A DNA stretch of 64,000 nucleotides from Tetragonia tetragonoides (Eukaryota > Streptophyta > Magnoliopsida > Caryophyllales > Aizoaceae): assembly GCA_038025085.1 (NCBI GenBank), contig CM076140.1:38377501-38441500 (forward strand), read 5' to 3'. Positions 1 through 11,705 of this stretch are shown here, in pieces (the first letter of the stretch is position 1; each line of letters starts with the position of its first letter). Made by a program: the position numbers and the translations under genes. The notes under the pieces are model-generated. The model did no database searches. It saw only the letters and a list, made by a program, of their open reading frames with translations, and was not told the DNA's origin.

Positions 1-1165
1 TGAGATCCACTCATCAGATCCCGTGTGCGTGTGAGTGGAAAACGGCCATAGACACGGCAACGCCAGTTAGTTTGGAAAGTGTCCACATTTTTTGGCGAAC
101 ACTCGTCATTAGTGACCCAGTGGAGATACCTGCGATGGACGGGACTGAGCATCCATCTGAGGATCATAGGTATTTTCGCTCTCTCATTGACGAGGTTAAC
201 TCTAGCGACCCGACAGTTGTTCGCAGTATATCTATCCTAATACATGACCAGCTTCATCCTGATGAAGTAAGCTACGTTGAGCCTCCAGCGAACACGACAG
301 TCAGAGGTCGACCGAGAGGGAGTTCCTCTACCAAACGTGATCCTAGTTCATGGGAGTACAGCCAGAGCCGCCGTGGTCGAGCTAGGTCATCCAGTTCGAG
401 CCGCGGGCGTGGTCGGAGCTCCTCCTCATCGAATAACGTCGTGCGGAGTACTGGTATGAATTCATTTCGTAAGATGTAATTAGTGTTCTTAAGTAGTTAC
501 TCATGTGCACTGTCAATGACTTTTTCATTCTTTGTCTTGTAGATGGATGCGGAATAGATGTCACTGAATTTCATCATGTTGACAAAATTCCAGGAATCAT
601 CCTACCATTCGTTGAAGGATGTCTCGACGTGGTTAGTGATGGTAACTGTGGTTTCCGTGTCATTGCAGACTACGTATTCGGAGACCAAGAGCAATGGCGA
701 TGGACGAGAGTTTGCATTGCAAACGAAATCATAGCGAACCGAGCACTGTACGAACACATGTACATTGACGGGGTCGACGCTGGGTACCGCCGTATTATGT
801 GGGACGGAGGTGCGTGTCAAGAGGATCACTGGATGACAGTAGTGGAGGATTTGTTCCCGATTGCTAACATCTTCAATGCAGCGATTATGTTTTTCGGGTA
901 CAGTAACGGAAGAGGGTTACACGCATGTTTCACTGTACTTCCATTGCGAGCACCTTCAACTATTACACGTCCAGTTCGAGAATTCGTCATTGGTCACTTA
1001 GGTGATTCGTATAAGCATTATATCCGTCTGAACTTAGCGTCAGATTTCCCTGTTCCTCCGATATTGTCATTATGGTTTAGTTCCCGTTCTGATAGTGTCG
1101 TTGGTTGGGAGCGACCTTATGAGAGGAGGAGAGCATATCGGGATCGTTTGGCGGGTTTGATGTAA
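1..1165 (+). CDS. MULE transposase C-terminus with OTU cysteine-protease domain (partial at window edge)
   Basis: The frame is open from the left edge, so the protein begins outside the window. Its first residues (THQIPCACEW) resemble the SWIM-type zinc-finger end of FAR1/MULE transposases, followed by an Arg/Ser/Gly-rich tail. A 74-nt intron (469-542; GTAAG donor, TTGTAG acceptor) joins this exon in frame to a second exon ending at TAA 1163-1165. Exon 2 has an OTU domain beginning CLDVVSDGNCGFR, the usual D-G-N-C catalytic motif. A late histidine of the OTU type is plausible at GHLGDSYKHY. OTU domains fused to or next to MULE transposases are known in plants. The role is inferred to be deubiquitinase-like activity serving the transposon. 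No stop or frameshift is seen, so this part looks young. Confidence 0.8.
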
Positions 1166-1379
1166 TTTTTGAACCGTGTTTATTAATGGACCGATTATTA
1201 ATGTAATTTTTGTTTTTCATACGCAGCGATTATTAATAGTGTCATTTGTAGTGTCTAAAATAATAATAAATTCAAATGACAATATCATCACCAATATTGC
1301 ATAAAAAATAACATAATGAATAATAATAATATCAACTGTCATACAAACATAATGTATAAAACATAAACAATGTAATAAA

Positions 1380-3211
1380 TCATTTGGCAGCCCGCCCGTC
1401 CCTCATAAAATCCTCCATCTCCGACTGAGGACCTGCCGCCTGATCAGGAGGTACCAAACTAATCCAAGACTGAGTTGCAATGGCTAGACGATTCACCCAC
1501 TGCAAAAAAGAAGCAATGAGTGTGAGTTCAGAGATGTGTAATACGTATAGCAAAATGTAAACACGAATAGGAATTAGTTAACCACTTATATAATCGCTGT
1601 TGGATCGGGGAGGAATTACCGATCCAGGTGCTACATCGTCAGCTGTCAGCAGAGGGTGCGAGTGACGGTAGTACCACTCGAGGTAGTCATCCGTACATGC
1701 AGTGGGATCTGACGTGGATGCCTGAAACCCATGAAGAACAAGCATGTACCCTCCCGGGAACATGTGCTAGGCATCAGATGACACTCGTACGGGGTAATCA
1801 ACCCTATACGAACGACTGGTCCACGACCTGATCGCCCTCTCTGGCCTGGTGATCGGGAAGGGGATGCTCTGTACATACCCGATCTGTCGTAAACAACGAC
1901 CAGGCATGTACGGCTCGATAATCTCCCGATACCGTAGCCAGCCAATAAAGACAGTCCTCGGTACTGAAGTAACCGGGTCAGTACCGTACGGCAGCCATAC
2001 CACCTACGTAAAACCAATGAATTATTGATGTTGAAGTGAAAACGTAGCAAACAAGATAAAGCATGAAATCCGGTAAAAGCATGATGTACCTCTGATGCTC
2101 GCAGCTGATCTATGCGTCTACGTAAGGAGTGCAGTCGAACCACGTCCTTGCCCTCAGCCTGGGCACTCCATACGCACGCACGGGGGGCCTTGTCGTCCCC
2201 AACAACCATCCGCTCCCGATGAGGTCGAAAGCAGGGAAAATACTCGTAGATCCAGGCCTGGAGGAGAGTTAGGCATCCGCAGATGCCCTGAGAATCCCCC
2301 CGACTAGCCACACCGAGCTGACGGTATAGGAAGGCGAGGGCAGCAGATCCCCACGAATACTCGTGCGCCGTCCCCACACCGTCCCTCACCTCCAACAGGC
2401 AGGAGGGTCTAATACGGTTACCACTCTTGTCGACAAACAAGGTGGCTCCCAGAAGTACCCACACCCAACCTACCGCCTGTACGTCCTCGACTCGGTCAGC
2501 CTCTCTCAATAGGCCCAACACCGAGTCCGTGAGGACCCCACCGCCCTGCCAGTGGCTAGTCATCAGTATATCTCGGGTGACCCCGAGAACCTCCATGGCC
2601 GCCGCCTGCAGCTGCCCATCCCGTCCCTCACTAGAAACGAGCTGTCCCTCTACAGGAATCCGAAGAATGTGCCATACATCGTGAAGCATGATGGTCATCT
2701 CTCCGAACGGCATGTGGAACGAGTTCGTAGCCGGCTGCCACCTCTCAACGAATGCAGAAATAAGGGGGAAATCGATATGCCTAAACATAACGTCTATCAG
2801 GTGTGATAACCCAGTCCGCTCGATCTGGGCCCTCAGCTCGGGCGACATCTCTGCCCGCCACTCAATCAGCCGCTGACAGACACTGAAGCGGTTCTGACAC
2901 TTCAGCAGACCCCTCGTCTCCCCCATCCACATACGTGATGCTACGTGCCCGAGGAAGCTAGGTATGACGCTATCATTGGCCGGTCCACCGGGCACATCCC
3001 CTGTAACAAGCCACGTAGTGTCGTCCTCTGCTCTGGGTCGTTTGCTAGTACTGGACGACCCAGAACTAACAAACCTACCGCCTCTGCCTTTCGCCACGCG
3101 CCACGTCACGGACGAGGATTCGGCGACAATCGGTTCCTCGTCCATGTACTGATCCCCGGAGTGGAACTCGCTCGATCCGTAATCGAGTTCCTCCTCCTCC
3201 TCATCCCTCAT
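1380..3211 (-). pseudogene. MULE-borne plant mobile domain (PMD, MAIN-like) gene, three exons, one nonsense codon
   Basis: The inferred exons are 3211-2090, 2003-1620 and 1499-1380, all with GT..AG borders and in phase, giving about 541 codons. The N-terminus (about 70 residues) is acidic and low complexity. The PMD core follows: SHLIDVMFRHIDFPLISAFV, then RWQPATNSFHMPFGEMTIML and WIYEYFPCFRPH. Exon 2 carries IEPYMPGRCLRQ and YLEWYYRHSHP, both typical of MAIN/MAIL-type proteins. One in-frame TAG at 1767-1769 interrupts exon 2 where related proteins continue. The gene converges on the transposase/OTU gene. In Arabidopsis, MAIN and MAIL1 affect meristem maintenance and transposon silencing; a role in the transposon is inference. 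The rest of the frame is intact, so the break is probably recent. Confidence 0.8.
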
Positions 3212-3382
3212 ACGAAGTGCCTCTCTCTGTCTCCGTACAGAGGCATCAATCCCGCGCGTCCTCGTGTGACGCGGTCCTGAACCAGCTAGTACGCTGGCTA
3301 ACCCCGGTATCGATTTACCGGCTCCTCCTCTCCTCTATCATTTCACATTTTTAATTAAACAGTAAACAGTAATAAACAACTT

Positions 3383-4196
<814 letters not shown>

Positions 4197-4227
4197 CATT
4201 GAGAAAAAAAAAAACAAAAAAAATAGG

Positions 4228-4446
4228 GTAAGGCGTCTGCATATTCCGCCTGACCCAAAGGTAAGGCGGAAACCCCTTCCACCTGATCCAGGGGTTAGGC
4301 GGAAACCCTTTCCGCCTGATCCATGGGTGAGGCGTCAATAGTTTTCGCCTAACCCATGGATCAGGCGTCTGCAGATTCCGCCTCACCATTGGATCAGGCG
4401 GAATTTGCAGACGCCTGACTCATGGGTCAGGCGGAAATTGCAGACG
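4228..4446. promoter_or_regulatory. Inverted-repeat cluster upstream of the MULE PMD gene
   Basis: A motif close to CGCCTgaCCCATGGatCAGGCG recurs in both orientations, mixed with GCGTCTGCA-GATTCCGCC blocks. There are about eight AGGCGg/cCGCCT half-sites in about 200 bp, several forming near-palindromes around CCATGG. The cluster is about 1 kb upstream of the PMD start, beyond the AAT repeat. Its function is unknown; a regulatory or subterminal binding site is possible. Confidence 0.5.
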
Positions 4447-4829
4447 CCCGATACTACGAACTGGAAAAAAAAAACGACCAGCGAACTTCACAAATCAATC
4501 AACACAACTTCAAACAACACAAATTCAATTCAATTGTCTATAAACCATGAATAAAAACACTCCTATATCAACACAATTCGTAAAAATCAAAGCAAATTAT
4601 AGTAAAAAAAGCAAAAATGTATCGAATGCATACCCCCCCGCCGCGATGCTCGCCTCCGCCGTCTCCGTCGCCGCCTCTGCCGCTGCCGCTAGCCCCTGAC
4701 ATTTCCGTTGTGATGGTGTGGTGGTTTTGCCTGTGTGATCGTGATTATGTGAATTGAAGGGTGAGGAAGTAAGGGAGTGAGGAGAGTGAGGAAGTGAGGA
4801 AGAGAGGAAGGAGGAGGGTGAGGAGTGAG

Positions 4830-4912
4830 TTAGAGTGAAGGGCAAAATCGTAAATTCTAAGGGCGGTGGTGAGTATTTTTTGGCGGTAAATAGCAATTCA
4901 CTTTTATTTTTA
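4830..4912. repeat. Candidate right terminal inverted repeat of the MULE
   Basis: The sequence around 4835-4905 (GGCAAAATCGTAAATT, then GGCGGTAAATAGCAATTCAC) resembles the ends of plant MULEs carrying OTU/PMD genes as I remember them. It lies between the PMD upstream region and the start of unrelated gag-like sequence at about 5000. The matching left end and the 9-10 bp target duplication are outside the window, so the exact boundary is not proven. Confidence 0.4.
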
Positions 4913-4999
4913 TCACGTTCTCTGGTTCTTTTCGTTTTACTAGTTAGCTTTATTTTCTTTATTCATGTGGTTTAATTTCCTTTAAATAAAAAAAAAGTA

Positions 5000-6600
5000 A
5001 TATGTTTGATTTTGTTCAGTTCGATCATGAGTCCTTTGGGACATATTTTTATAGATTTCATGACTTACTATCTCAATACCATAATCATAGTTTAGAGACC
5101 TGAAATAAATGTCAAATTATTTATGAGGGTATGAACGTTAACTCTAGAAACATGATTGATGAAAAATTCATTAGCGAGTTTCTTTCTATGTCTGCTGATG
5201 AAGTTTGGACTTGACTTGAGTACTTAGCTAAAAAGGAGGTTAGGGAAGCTACTTGGGGAGGTAATTTTACTAGTTACTCTTGTTTGCAACCTAAAGTTTC
5301 TTCTACTGTTTGTTCTCATTGTCATTCCTCTGAACATAATATTAGTGATTGTCCTGTGCTTGATAACCAATTGTCATCTTACTATGCGCAAAATAACATG
5401 ACTTATCAAGAGCCAACATATGACAATTATGTGCCTAATTATAATTCGGACTGGTCTACCCACCATGATTATTCTTGTAATGAGAGTCAACAAAATAATG
5501 GTCCAAATTTATTCTTCATCTAGTTTTAGTGAACAAGAAAATTTGGGTGAATCTTATTATCTGTTTCAACCTCAAATAGAATACACCCAAACTTTTCTTG
5601 TTTATTTTGATGATAATAGTTTGACCTCTACAATGCAGGATAGTACACTAGATGCTAGACTTGATAATCTCGCCAATGAACTTGATAGGGTTGCTAACGT
5701 AATAAAAGATTTGGTTGATACTGAGAGTCACTCTAGAAAGTTTGATATTTTTCCGAGTCATGATCTTAATGTGAATGTTAATTATGACGATAAGTCAAGT
5801 CTATTTCCTATATTTGAGGAACCTATTTTAGAAGAAACTATAGTAGAGGAAAGTATCAAGATTAGTCCTTGTAATATGGACTGCATTGATCATATTAATT
5901 TTGATACCATTAATAGTGTCCCTAGTACAGTTAATGATGATCTTTCAACCATGTCACATTCCTTAATTGATTCAGAGAATCAGAGGAGACCAATTTAAGT
6001 AATATTGAACACATGGATGAGATAGATGTGGGTTTTGGGGACATTCAACAGGACGTTGCTGAAATGGTGGAGGAAATTGAAACGGAGGAGCATGTTGCTG
6101 AGTTTTTAGATATTGCCTCTTTTGGTAGTAGTCTTGAATGTGCCCAAATCATTGAGTTATTAGTTCCAACGTGCAGGTTATTCCTTTATTCCTCTTTCGA
6201 GTTAAAACCTCTTATTATTTTCTGTAAGTATTGTGTTCTGGGGTCTGTTGATTCACGGCTCAGTGTTGTTGGTTTCAATTTAAATGGGCCCCATGAGATT
6301 ACATCTAATAAACTTGATGAGATTAAATATCAAGCTCATGCTAAAGGCACTAGTCCTATTGTGGTGTGCAGAAAATGTTTAGAGGACAGCTTTTATGGAT
6401 AGATGCAACTTACTCTGCTGATTTTTCAAGAGCATTCGATAAGTTGAAGCGAGCATTGACGCTAACTCTCATATTTTTTGTTTTTAATTTATCATTTTAC
6501 TACTTAGCTATTTTTGAGAGTTTTTCACAGGCTTTCGATAAGCTTTCGCCAGCTTTAAGTATGCTTATAGCTGAGATAAACTTTGAAGATATAGAGTGAC
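5000..6600 (+). pseudogene. Gag-like region of Athila/LARD-type retroelement F, broken
   Basis: Translated pieces include FLSMSADEVW, LEYLAKKEVREATWGG and the CCHC knuckle CSHCHSSEHNISDC (about 5312-5353), a usual retroviral-type Gag order. Downstream frames (5520-5998 and 6013-6402) encode acidic protein with LDARLDNLANELDRV, a likely coiled coil. Stops (for example TGA near 5213) and frame changes break the reading frame. The N-terminal half of Gag and the 5' LTR are missing, which fits the MULE having inserted here. No protease, reverse transcriptase or integrase follows before the LTR, so F is probably non-autonomous. Assignment to Athila rather than another gypsy lineage is uncertain. 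Confidence 0.6.
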
Positions 6601-8346
6601 TGAAGTTTTGCATGGAATCATGGTTTGGATGCACAAAGTATTCAATCCGGTAAATTCTTTCCTTTTATTTATTTCGTTTATTTTCTTTTTTTTTTTATTT
6701 ATGCATCTTTATTATTATTGTGTGTTGCATTCTCATTCTTTAGTATGCAATAGGGATATTGCATTGTTTAAGTGTGGGGGTATGGTCTTATTGTTTTGTT
6801 TTTGATTTCTAAAAAAAAAAAATAAAAAAAAATAAAAATGAAAACAAGAGTTTTTCATTCTTTAAAGACTTATAACATGATTGAACTAGTTGACTTGCTA
6901 CTTGCGATTAACTAGTATAGTCATGATCATTGGTAAGAGTGACTTTCTCTTGGTTGACACATATAAACGGGTGAGATTTTGAGCCTTTAGACTGAAACAT
7001 TCATATCAGTCTCACTGTATTCTTTCATGTGTGATATTCTTCCATGATTTTGTTTCTCTAGAACCTGCCTTGATTCTCTTTTGAGACCACATTGATACAT
7101 GCATTTGAATATGATAAAGGCATTCTTTCTTTATATATTATGAGCTATATTAGCCAAATAGCCTACCATTGTGATAATATTGCCATTTGATTAACCCCGT
7201 TGAGCTTTATTGGCCTTTTCTTTTGTTATTTACCCCATTACAAGCCAATTTTTATCGCAAACACATTACTTTCACTTAGCCTTAAGACTAGTGGAGCTTT
7301 GTGTATCATTAGCTTGTATGGGTGTTCGAAAAGTAAGTGTGGGGGTGATCAATATTGAGGTTGGCTATGACTGAAAGGAGATGGAATGTGTTGTAATTCA
7401 TATTTTCATTTTACTGTGTATGAGTTGAAAAAAAAAAGTTGAGAAAAGGAGGAAAATAGTTTAATTATAAGTACTTGATTTTTATTTAAATTTCCTCCTA
7501 GTGTTGTCCAAAAAAAAAAAAAAGAAAACAATAGAAGTCAAAAAAGGTATAAATTGTGATGAGTTTACGTCAAGGCCTATTAGCTTAATCTATACCTATT
7601 AATGTTCCTTTGACTAGTTACATTAAAAGTAAGAGGTGGACGTTGTTCAACGTTAGCAATTCGTTTGGAGTTGTGGGGTGGAGAATATGAATTGATGTTA
7701 TTTTACATATCCATATACTGGTTTTTGATTCATTTTTGCTCCGCTAGTTCCATGGCTTTTGAGCTAAATTCTCAAATATAGTCCCACATTGACCTTAAGC
7801 CTCATTACAACCCTTACAAAGTCCTTTTGATTTATATCATGCATTGTGATCCCAGTGATAGAGAATGAGAAGATATGCAAGCCTATGGCAGAACACTTTC
7901 ATTGGAATGAATTTTTGAGTGAAACACATCCCTCATTAAACACACGAGTGTTAGAGTGATACAATGTCCCTTGTGAAAGTCCACCAAGTGTATTTTTCTA
8001 CCTTCCCATTGATGTTTGCTTGCAAATTAATCGTGAGTATGTTTGAGGATCTTAGTTCATGAAGTGTTATGAGTTTTGAACAGATTGACTCACTCTCTAA
8101 TTTTTAATGTCAAGATTTTGTTTGTTAGTTAGTCTCTTTGTTTTAGTGTGTTAGATTTTGTGGGTATATCTTCTACAAACCATCACGAGACCTTATTCGT
8201 CCACAAGGGGGAACCTAGGGGTTTAAAGGGCTTGTTGCACATGCTAAGTGCAATCGCGATTCCTGCGAAAGTGAGTTAGGATTTTTATTTATGTATTTTT
8301 ATTTGTTAGCTAGTAGTCTATTTTACTCAAGGTCGAGGAAACGCTA
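6601..8346 (+). other. Non-coding 3' region of element F
   Basis: AT-rich sequence without a convincing ORF. It contains several AAGTGTGGGGG-like purine tracts (about 6770 and 7337), which resemble the polypurine tract before the LTR and may be remnants of extra priming tracts. Short A runs interrupt it. I see no gene. Confidence 0.5.
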
Positions 8347-9207
8347 AGTGTGAGGGTATTTGTTGAGCACAATTTTCATACATTTTTAGTACCTCTAATT
8401 ATTACTTTTGCTATTGAATAAATCCTAATTCAAGTGTTTTGCAAATTATTTTGCAGGAATAGAATAAAATAAGGAAATCATTTAATTCTTAAAAATCAAC
8501 AAAAAGAGAAAAAGTCCAGATGCTCACGTATACAAAAAGAACACAGATTAACTGAATGGAGTAAGTCAAAGGCTCAAAGCCCATTTGGTACCAAATTTCA
8601 TGCAACTGAGAGGAGCCCATAACATTATAGCATCACCGTCATACATACCTCATATAAAAGGAGGACTAGGATGGCGGAACGGAGATACAGTAGTTTTACA
8701 GTAGTTTAGTCTAGTTTAGTTTTAATTAGGTTTAGTTTTAATTAGGTTTAGTTTAGTTTTAGGGTTCAAACTTCAAAGTTTTATTATTCATTCTAGCACT
8801 TTAATTTCAGCAGTTCAATTATTAGTTGTGGTTATTGTTCTTCATACTCTTGTTTACAATTGCAACCTTGATCATTCAAGTAAGTATTTCTTTTATTGTT
8901 CAATGCATCGTTTGATGCAACCGATTACTATTTTATATGTTTCTCAATATTTGTTTACTGGTTAGACCCAATTGGGTGACACAATTGGATTATAATTGGC
9001 TAAAAGAATTTGACTTTTTACTTGGTTACGCTTTTGTTTATTCTTTTTCATAGTTACAGTCATGTTTTATATTAATTGTTCTTTTTGTTCAGTTCGTTAA
9101 TTTATAATTAGTAGTGACATAATTGTGTAAACCCATTCTCGTGGGATCGGCCCGTATTTGCATATGTTAGCTACAACTACACCGTGCACTTGCGGTATTT
9201 TAACTCA
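8347..9207 (+). mobile_element. 3' LTR of element F, with preceding polypurine tract
   Basis: A purine tract (AAGTGTGAGGG, about 8346-8356) is followed by TGTTGAGCAC at 8361. The LTR ends TTTTAACTCA at 9207, giving a TG..CA repeat of about 847 bp. The next bases are integrase coding sequence of Tat element B, so F appears to have inserted into B's integrase. The 5' LTR would lie left of the window, so the pair and the target duplication cannot be checked. The TATA box and polyA site are not obvious. Confidence 0.65.
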
Positions 9208-9362
9208 TTACTGACCCCAGAGGCAAATTTCGACCAAACTGGTCCGGTCCGTTCATCATCAAAGACATCTTATCAGGAGGCTCAGTCAGACTCATGGACA
9301 TTGACGGCATCGAGTTCAGTCAGCTCACCAACATGGACCAACTGACGAAATGCTACGTCTAA
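9208..9362 (+). pseudogene. Integrase C-terminus of Tat element B (5'-truncated)
   Basis: The sequence encodes TDPRGKFRPNWS-like residues and the end LTNMDQL.KCY before TAA at 9360. This closely matches the last about 50 residues of the element A integrase (ending 29150). Everything upstream in B is cut off by element F at 9207/9208. Only this non-catalytic tail survives here. Confidence 0.85.
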
Positions 9363-9404
9363 AAAAAAAAATCCGAAAATTTTAAAAAAAAAGAGACGTA
9401 CACA

Positions 9405-9480
9405 AATTGAACGAACTACGCTGGCCTGATTCCACACTGGATACGTAGGTAACCCTTTTAAGGGGCCCGGCCAAAATCAA
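9405..9480. promoter_or_regulatory. Conserved inter-gene element of B between integrase end and antisense gene end
   Basis: The sequence contains ACTACG..GGCCTGATTCC then GGATACGTAGG and a GGGGCCCGGCC block. ACTACG and CGTAG form an inverted pair. The same blocks occur between the convergent genes of A (29185-29255) and, on the opposite strand, C (54866-54940). Its role is unknown; 3'-end formation for the two convergent transcripts is a guess. Confidence 0.5.
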
Positions 9481-9662
9481 TCCAAAATTTCATTCAACTC
9501 AAAAAGGGATAATCTTTATTCAAACTGAACGAATAATCTTATATTGCAAAAATTAAACAAACTAAGATTACAAAAAAAAAAAGGGGAACTACGAGGGTTT
9601 AAGCTAAACAAATTCTTATTACTTTTTTTTTTAAACTAGACTTGCTTTCCAAGAAACCTGCT

Positions 9663-11009
9663 TTAATCCTTCTTCCCTTTAGAAGGCTTCGTTGAAGAGT
9701 TCTTCTTTAAAGGACCCTGGCTTGAGGACGACATGTGATCGCTTCCTTGAGCTGGGGGCTTGCCTCTTTTCAGTACATGGTAGCCTTCCTCATAAGGCCC
9801 TTCCTTTCTTTTCTTGCTCCCTATTCTTGAGTCATACTTAGGCTTTAGTTGGTCCCACTCCTCATGACGAAGGGCTCGTCTCGCTTCTCCATCACTGCAG
9901 GAAAGCCAGTTCAAGTAGGTCTCAGAATCTTGAGTTGGGCCAATCACCCAAGGTACTGTCCAGCGATCTCTGCCACGCCAATATTATCCCCAATCACGCA
10001 GCCAATTCAGTGGTCAAAGCTGAGATAGGTGCTCTCATAGTCTCCTGACGAGGAATAATCTGCTTCAACCCATATTGTCTCATAACCCTAGAAGGAAAGA
10101 AGAAAGTACTCCTGTACAAACCCACTATGGTAGTATGAGGAACAAAATTGTCGCAAGCCACTAAGGAAGTCAAGCTCTACCAGGTCACATGCCAGCGGAT
10201 AACCGGTCCTGCATGAAAAAAGGCATCCCATTCAGCAAGAGTCTTTTCATCATATAACCTTTTCCTAACCAAGAAGCTAGCAGCGGTATAAGTTTTCTTT
10301 GACCAGGCTCGAGGGGTACGAGCTGTCATCTTCTTTGGTGACTCTATTAACCTTAGATGCTCACATAACCAAATTTGAAGCAGCAGGGGGCTGCTAGAAA
10401 AAGCTTCGTGAGTGAGATTTGCAACCTGTCAAGCCCTATAATAGTTTCCCCTACAACCAGATGCAAAGGAGAATGCCCTTCAGCCATTTGAATCACCACT
10501 CGCAACAACGAGGCCCTAACCAAGTCGGAAGACTCTGCATTAGCAAAAAGTAGGCGGTTTAACATGCAAAGTACAAAAGCCTGTCGGCGGCAACGCCAAA
10601 ATATTGCACCTTTTTCAGAAGAAATAGCAAACTTTTCACAAAGTTGAACTAAGTCCACATCGACACCAAGAATCATGCTCTTGGCTTCTGCAGATGACAA
10701 GCCTAGGGATTCCCTGTACTGACCACTAAAAGCATCTCTCAAATAAGGTACAGCTGGGGGAAGGACATCAGACATATTAGTGATTGTAGCAAATTCTTCA
10801 ACTAAAGGGCATAATTCAGAATTACCAAAACGGAAAACATGCAAATCGGGGTCCCAATAATTCAGAGCAGATCGAAGAAGGGGCCACAATATTTTGGTTG
10901 GTTTTAAAGCCAGTAAGGTAGAGACGTGGAACGGATCCAGTTAAAGTTTATCTTCTATGGTCAGATTTTTGCACCAGGCATCGAACAGGTTTTCAAAGGA
11001 TTTCACCAT
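9663..11009 (-). pseudogene. Antisense DUF7745-like gene of Tat element B, degraded
   Basis: The start is the ATG at 11009, matching the starts in A and C by alignment (MV.SFE.LFD.W). Residues such as YWDPDLHVFRFGNSELCPL and FPSRVMRQYGLKQIIP recur in all three elements. The C-terminus is Lys/Ser-rich (ending KPSKGKKD). I relate it to the DUF7745 / 'putative plant transposon protein' group from memory, and its biochemical function is unknown. Damage includes a TAA near 10945 and a frame change near 10385. The codons on both sides of the C-family intron position are fused without an intron. The gene runs antisense to gag-pol, with its own upstream TATA-like CCTATAAATAGG near 11080. Confidence 0.55.
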
Positions 11010-11059
11010 GGTAGAAGCTTAGGGAAATTTGAGAGAGCTAAAGTCTGGAAAAGTGATAC

Positions 11060-11275
11060 AACATCAAGCATGCCATAAATCCTATTTATAGGCAAAAACT
11101 CGGGTCAAAAGAAGTCAGAAATCTGCGAAAAAGCCCAAACCTGAGCCGTTAGCGGCTCTGGCCAGGGCCGCTAGCGGCTGCGACCAGCGCCACTAGTGGC
11201 CCTCATCTCCAGCCCAGCTCCGCTAGCGGCCCTCATCTCCAGCCCAGCGCCGCTAGCGGCCCTGACCCTCGCCCA
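11060..11275 (-). promoter_or_regulatory. Promoter region of B DUF7745-like gene: TATA box and GCCGCTAGCGGC cluster
   Basis: Reading leftward, a TATA-like CCTATAAATAGG lies near 11072-11084, about 70 bp before the start codon. Upstream are perfect GCCGCTAGCGGC palindromes at 11167-11178 and 11249-11260, with near-copies between them (a GCCGTTAGCGGC form, CCACTAGTGG, TCCGCTAGCGGC). The repeat unit also shares GGCCCTCATCTCCAGCCCAG. The same arrangement is found upstream of A's gene. Confidence 0.6.
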
Positions 11276-11279
11276 GTCA

Positions 11280-11640
11280 ATTTTTCTCCTTTTGCTACAG
11301 CCCGCCCACTTAGTCATTTCTGCTCGGTTTAAGCCCAGTTTTTATACACACAACGAAATTACAAAGCCCGAGACTCTCTTTATTTTATCTTTTCTATTTT
11401 TTTTTAATTATTTTTTATTATTATCATTTTTTTAGGGGTATAATATGTATAATTTTTTTCTTTTTCTTGCAATTTTTACCTTTTTCCTTATTTTATTCCC
11501 TAAATTGTGGCCTACTCCCTACTGCATAACACATTGCATACTTAGAGATTAGACGGGCATAATCGAGTCATCATAGCATACACATATAAAATGCATAAAA
11601 ACAAGAGTTCAAAGTTTCAAGGCCAATGTTTACAAAGCAA
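11280..11640. other. Non-coding spacer between the two antisense genes of B
   Basis: AT-rich, with long T runs near 11397-11430. A near-identical spacer occurs in element A (about 31070-31330). No gene or RNA was recognised. It probably holds the 3' untranslated region of the PMD gene. Confidence 0.4.
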
Positions 11641-11705
11641 TCCTACACTGCTCAACCGGATTCGTCATCGCCATTGCTGTCAGCCTCATCATCAATGGAC
11701 GGTCC

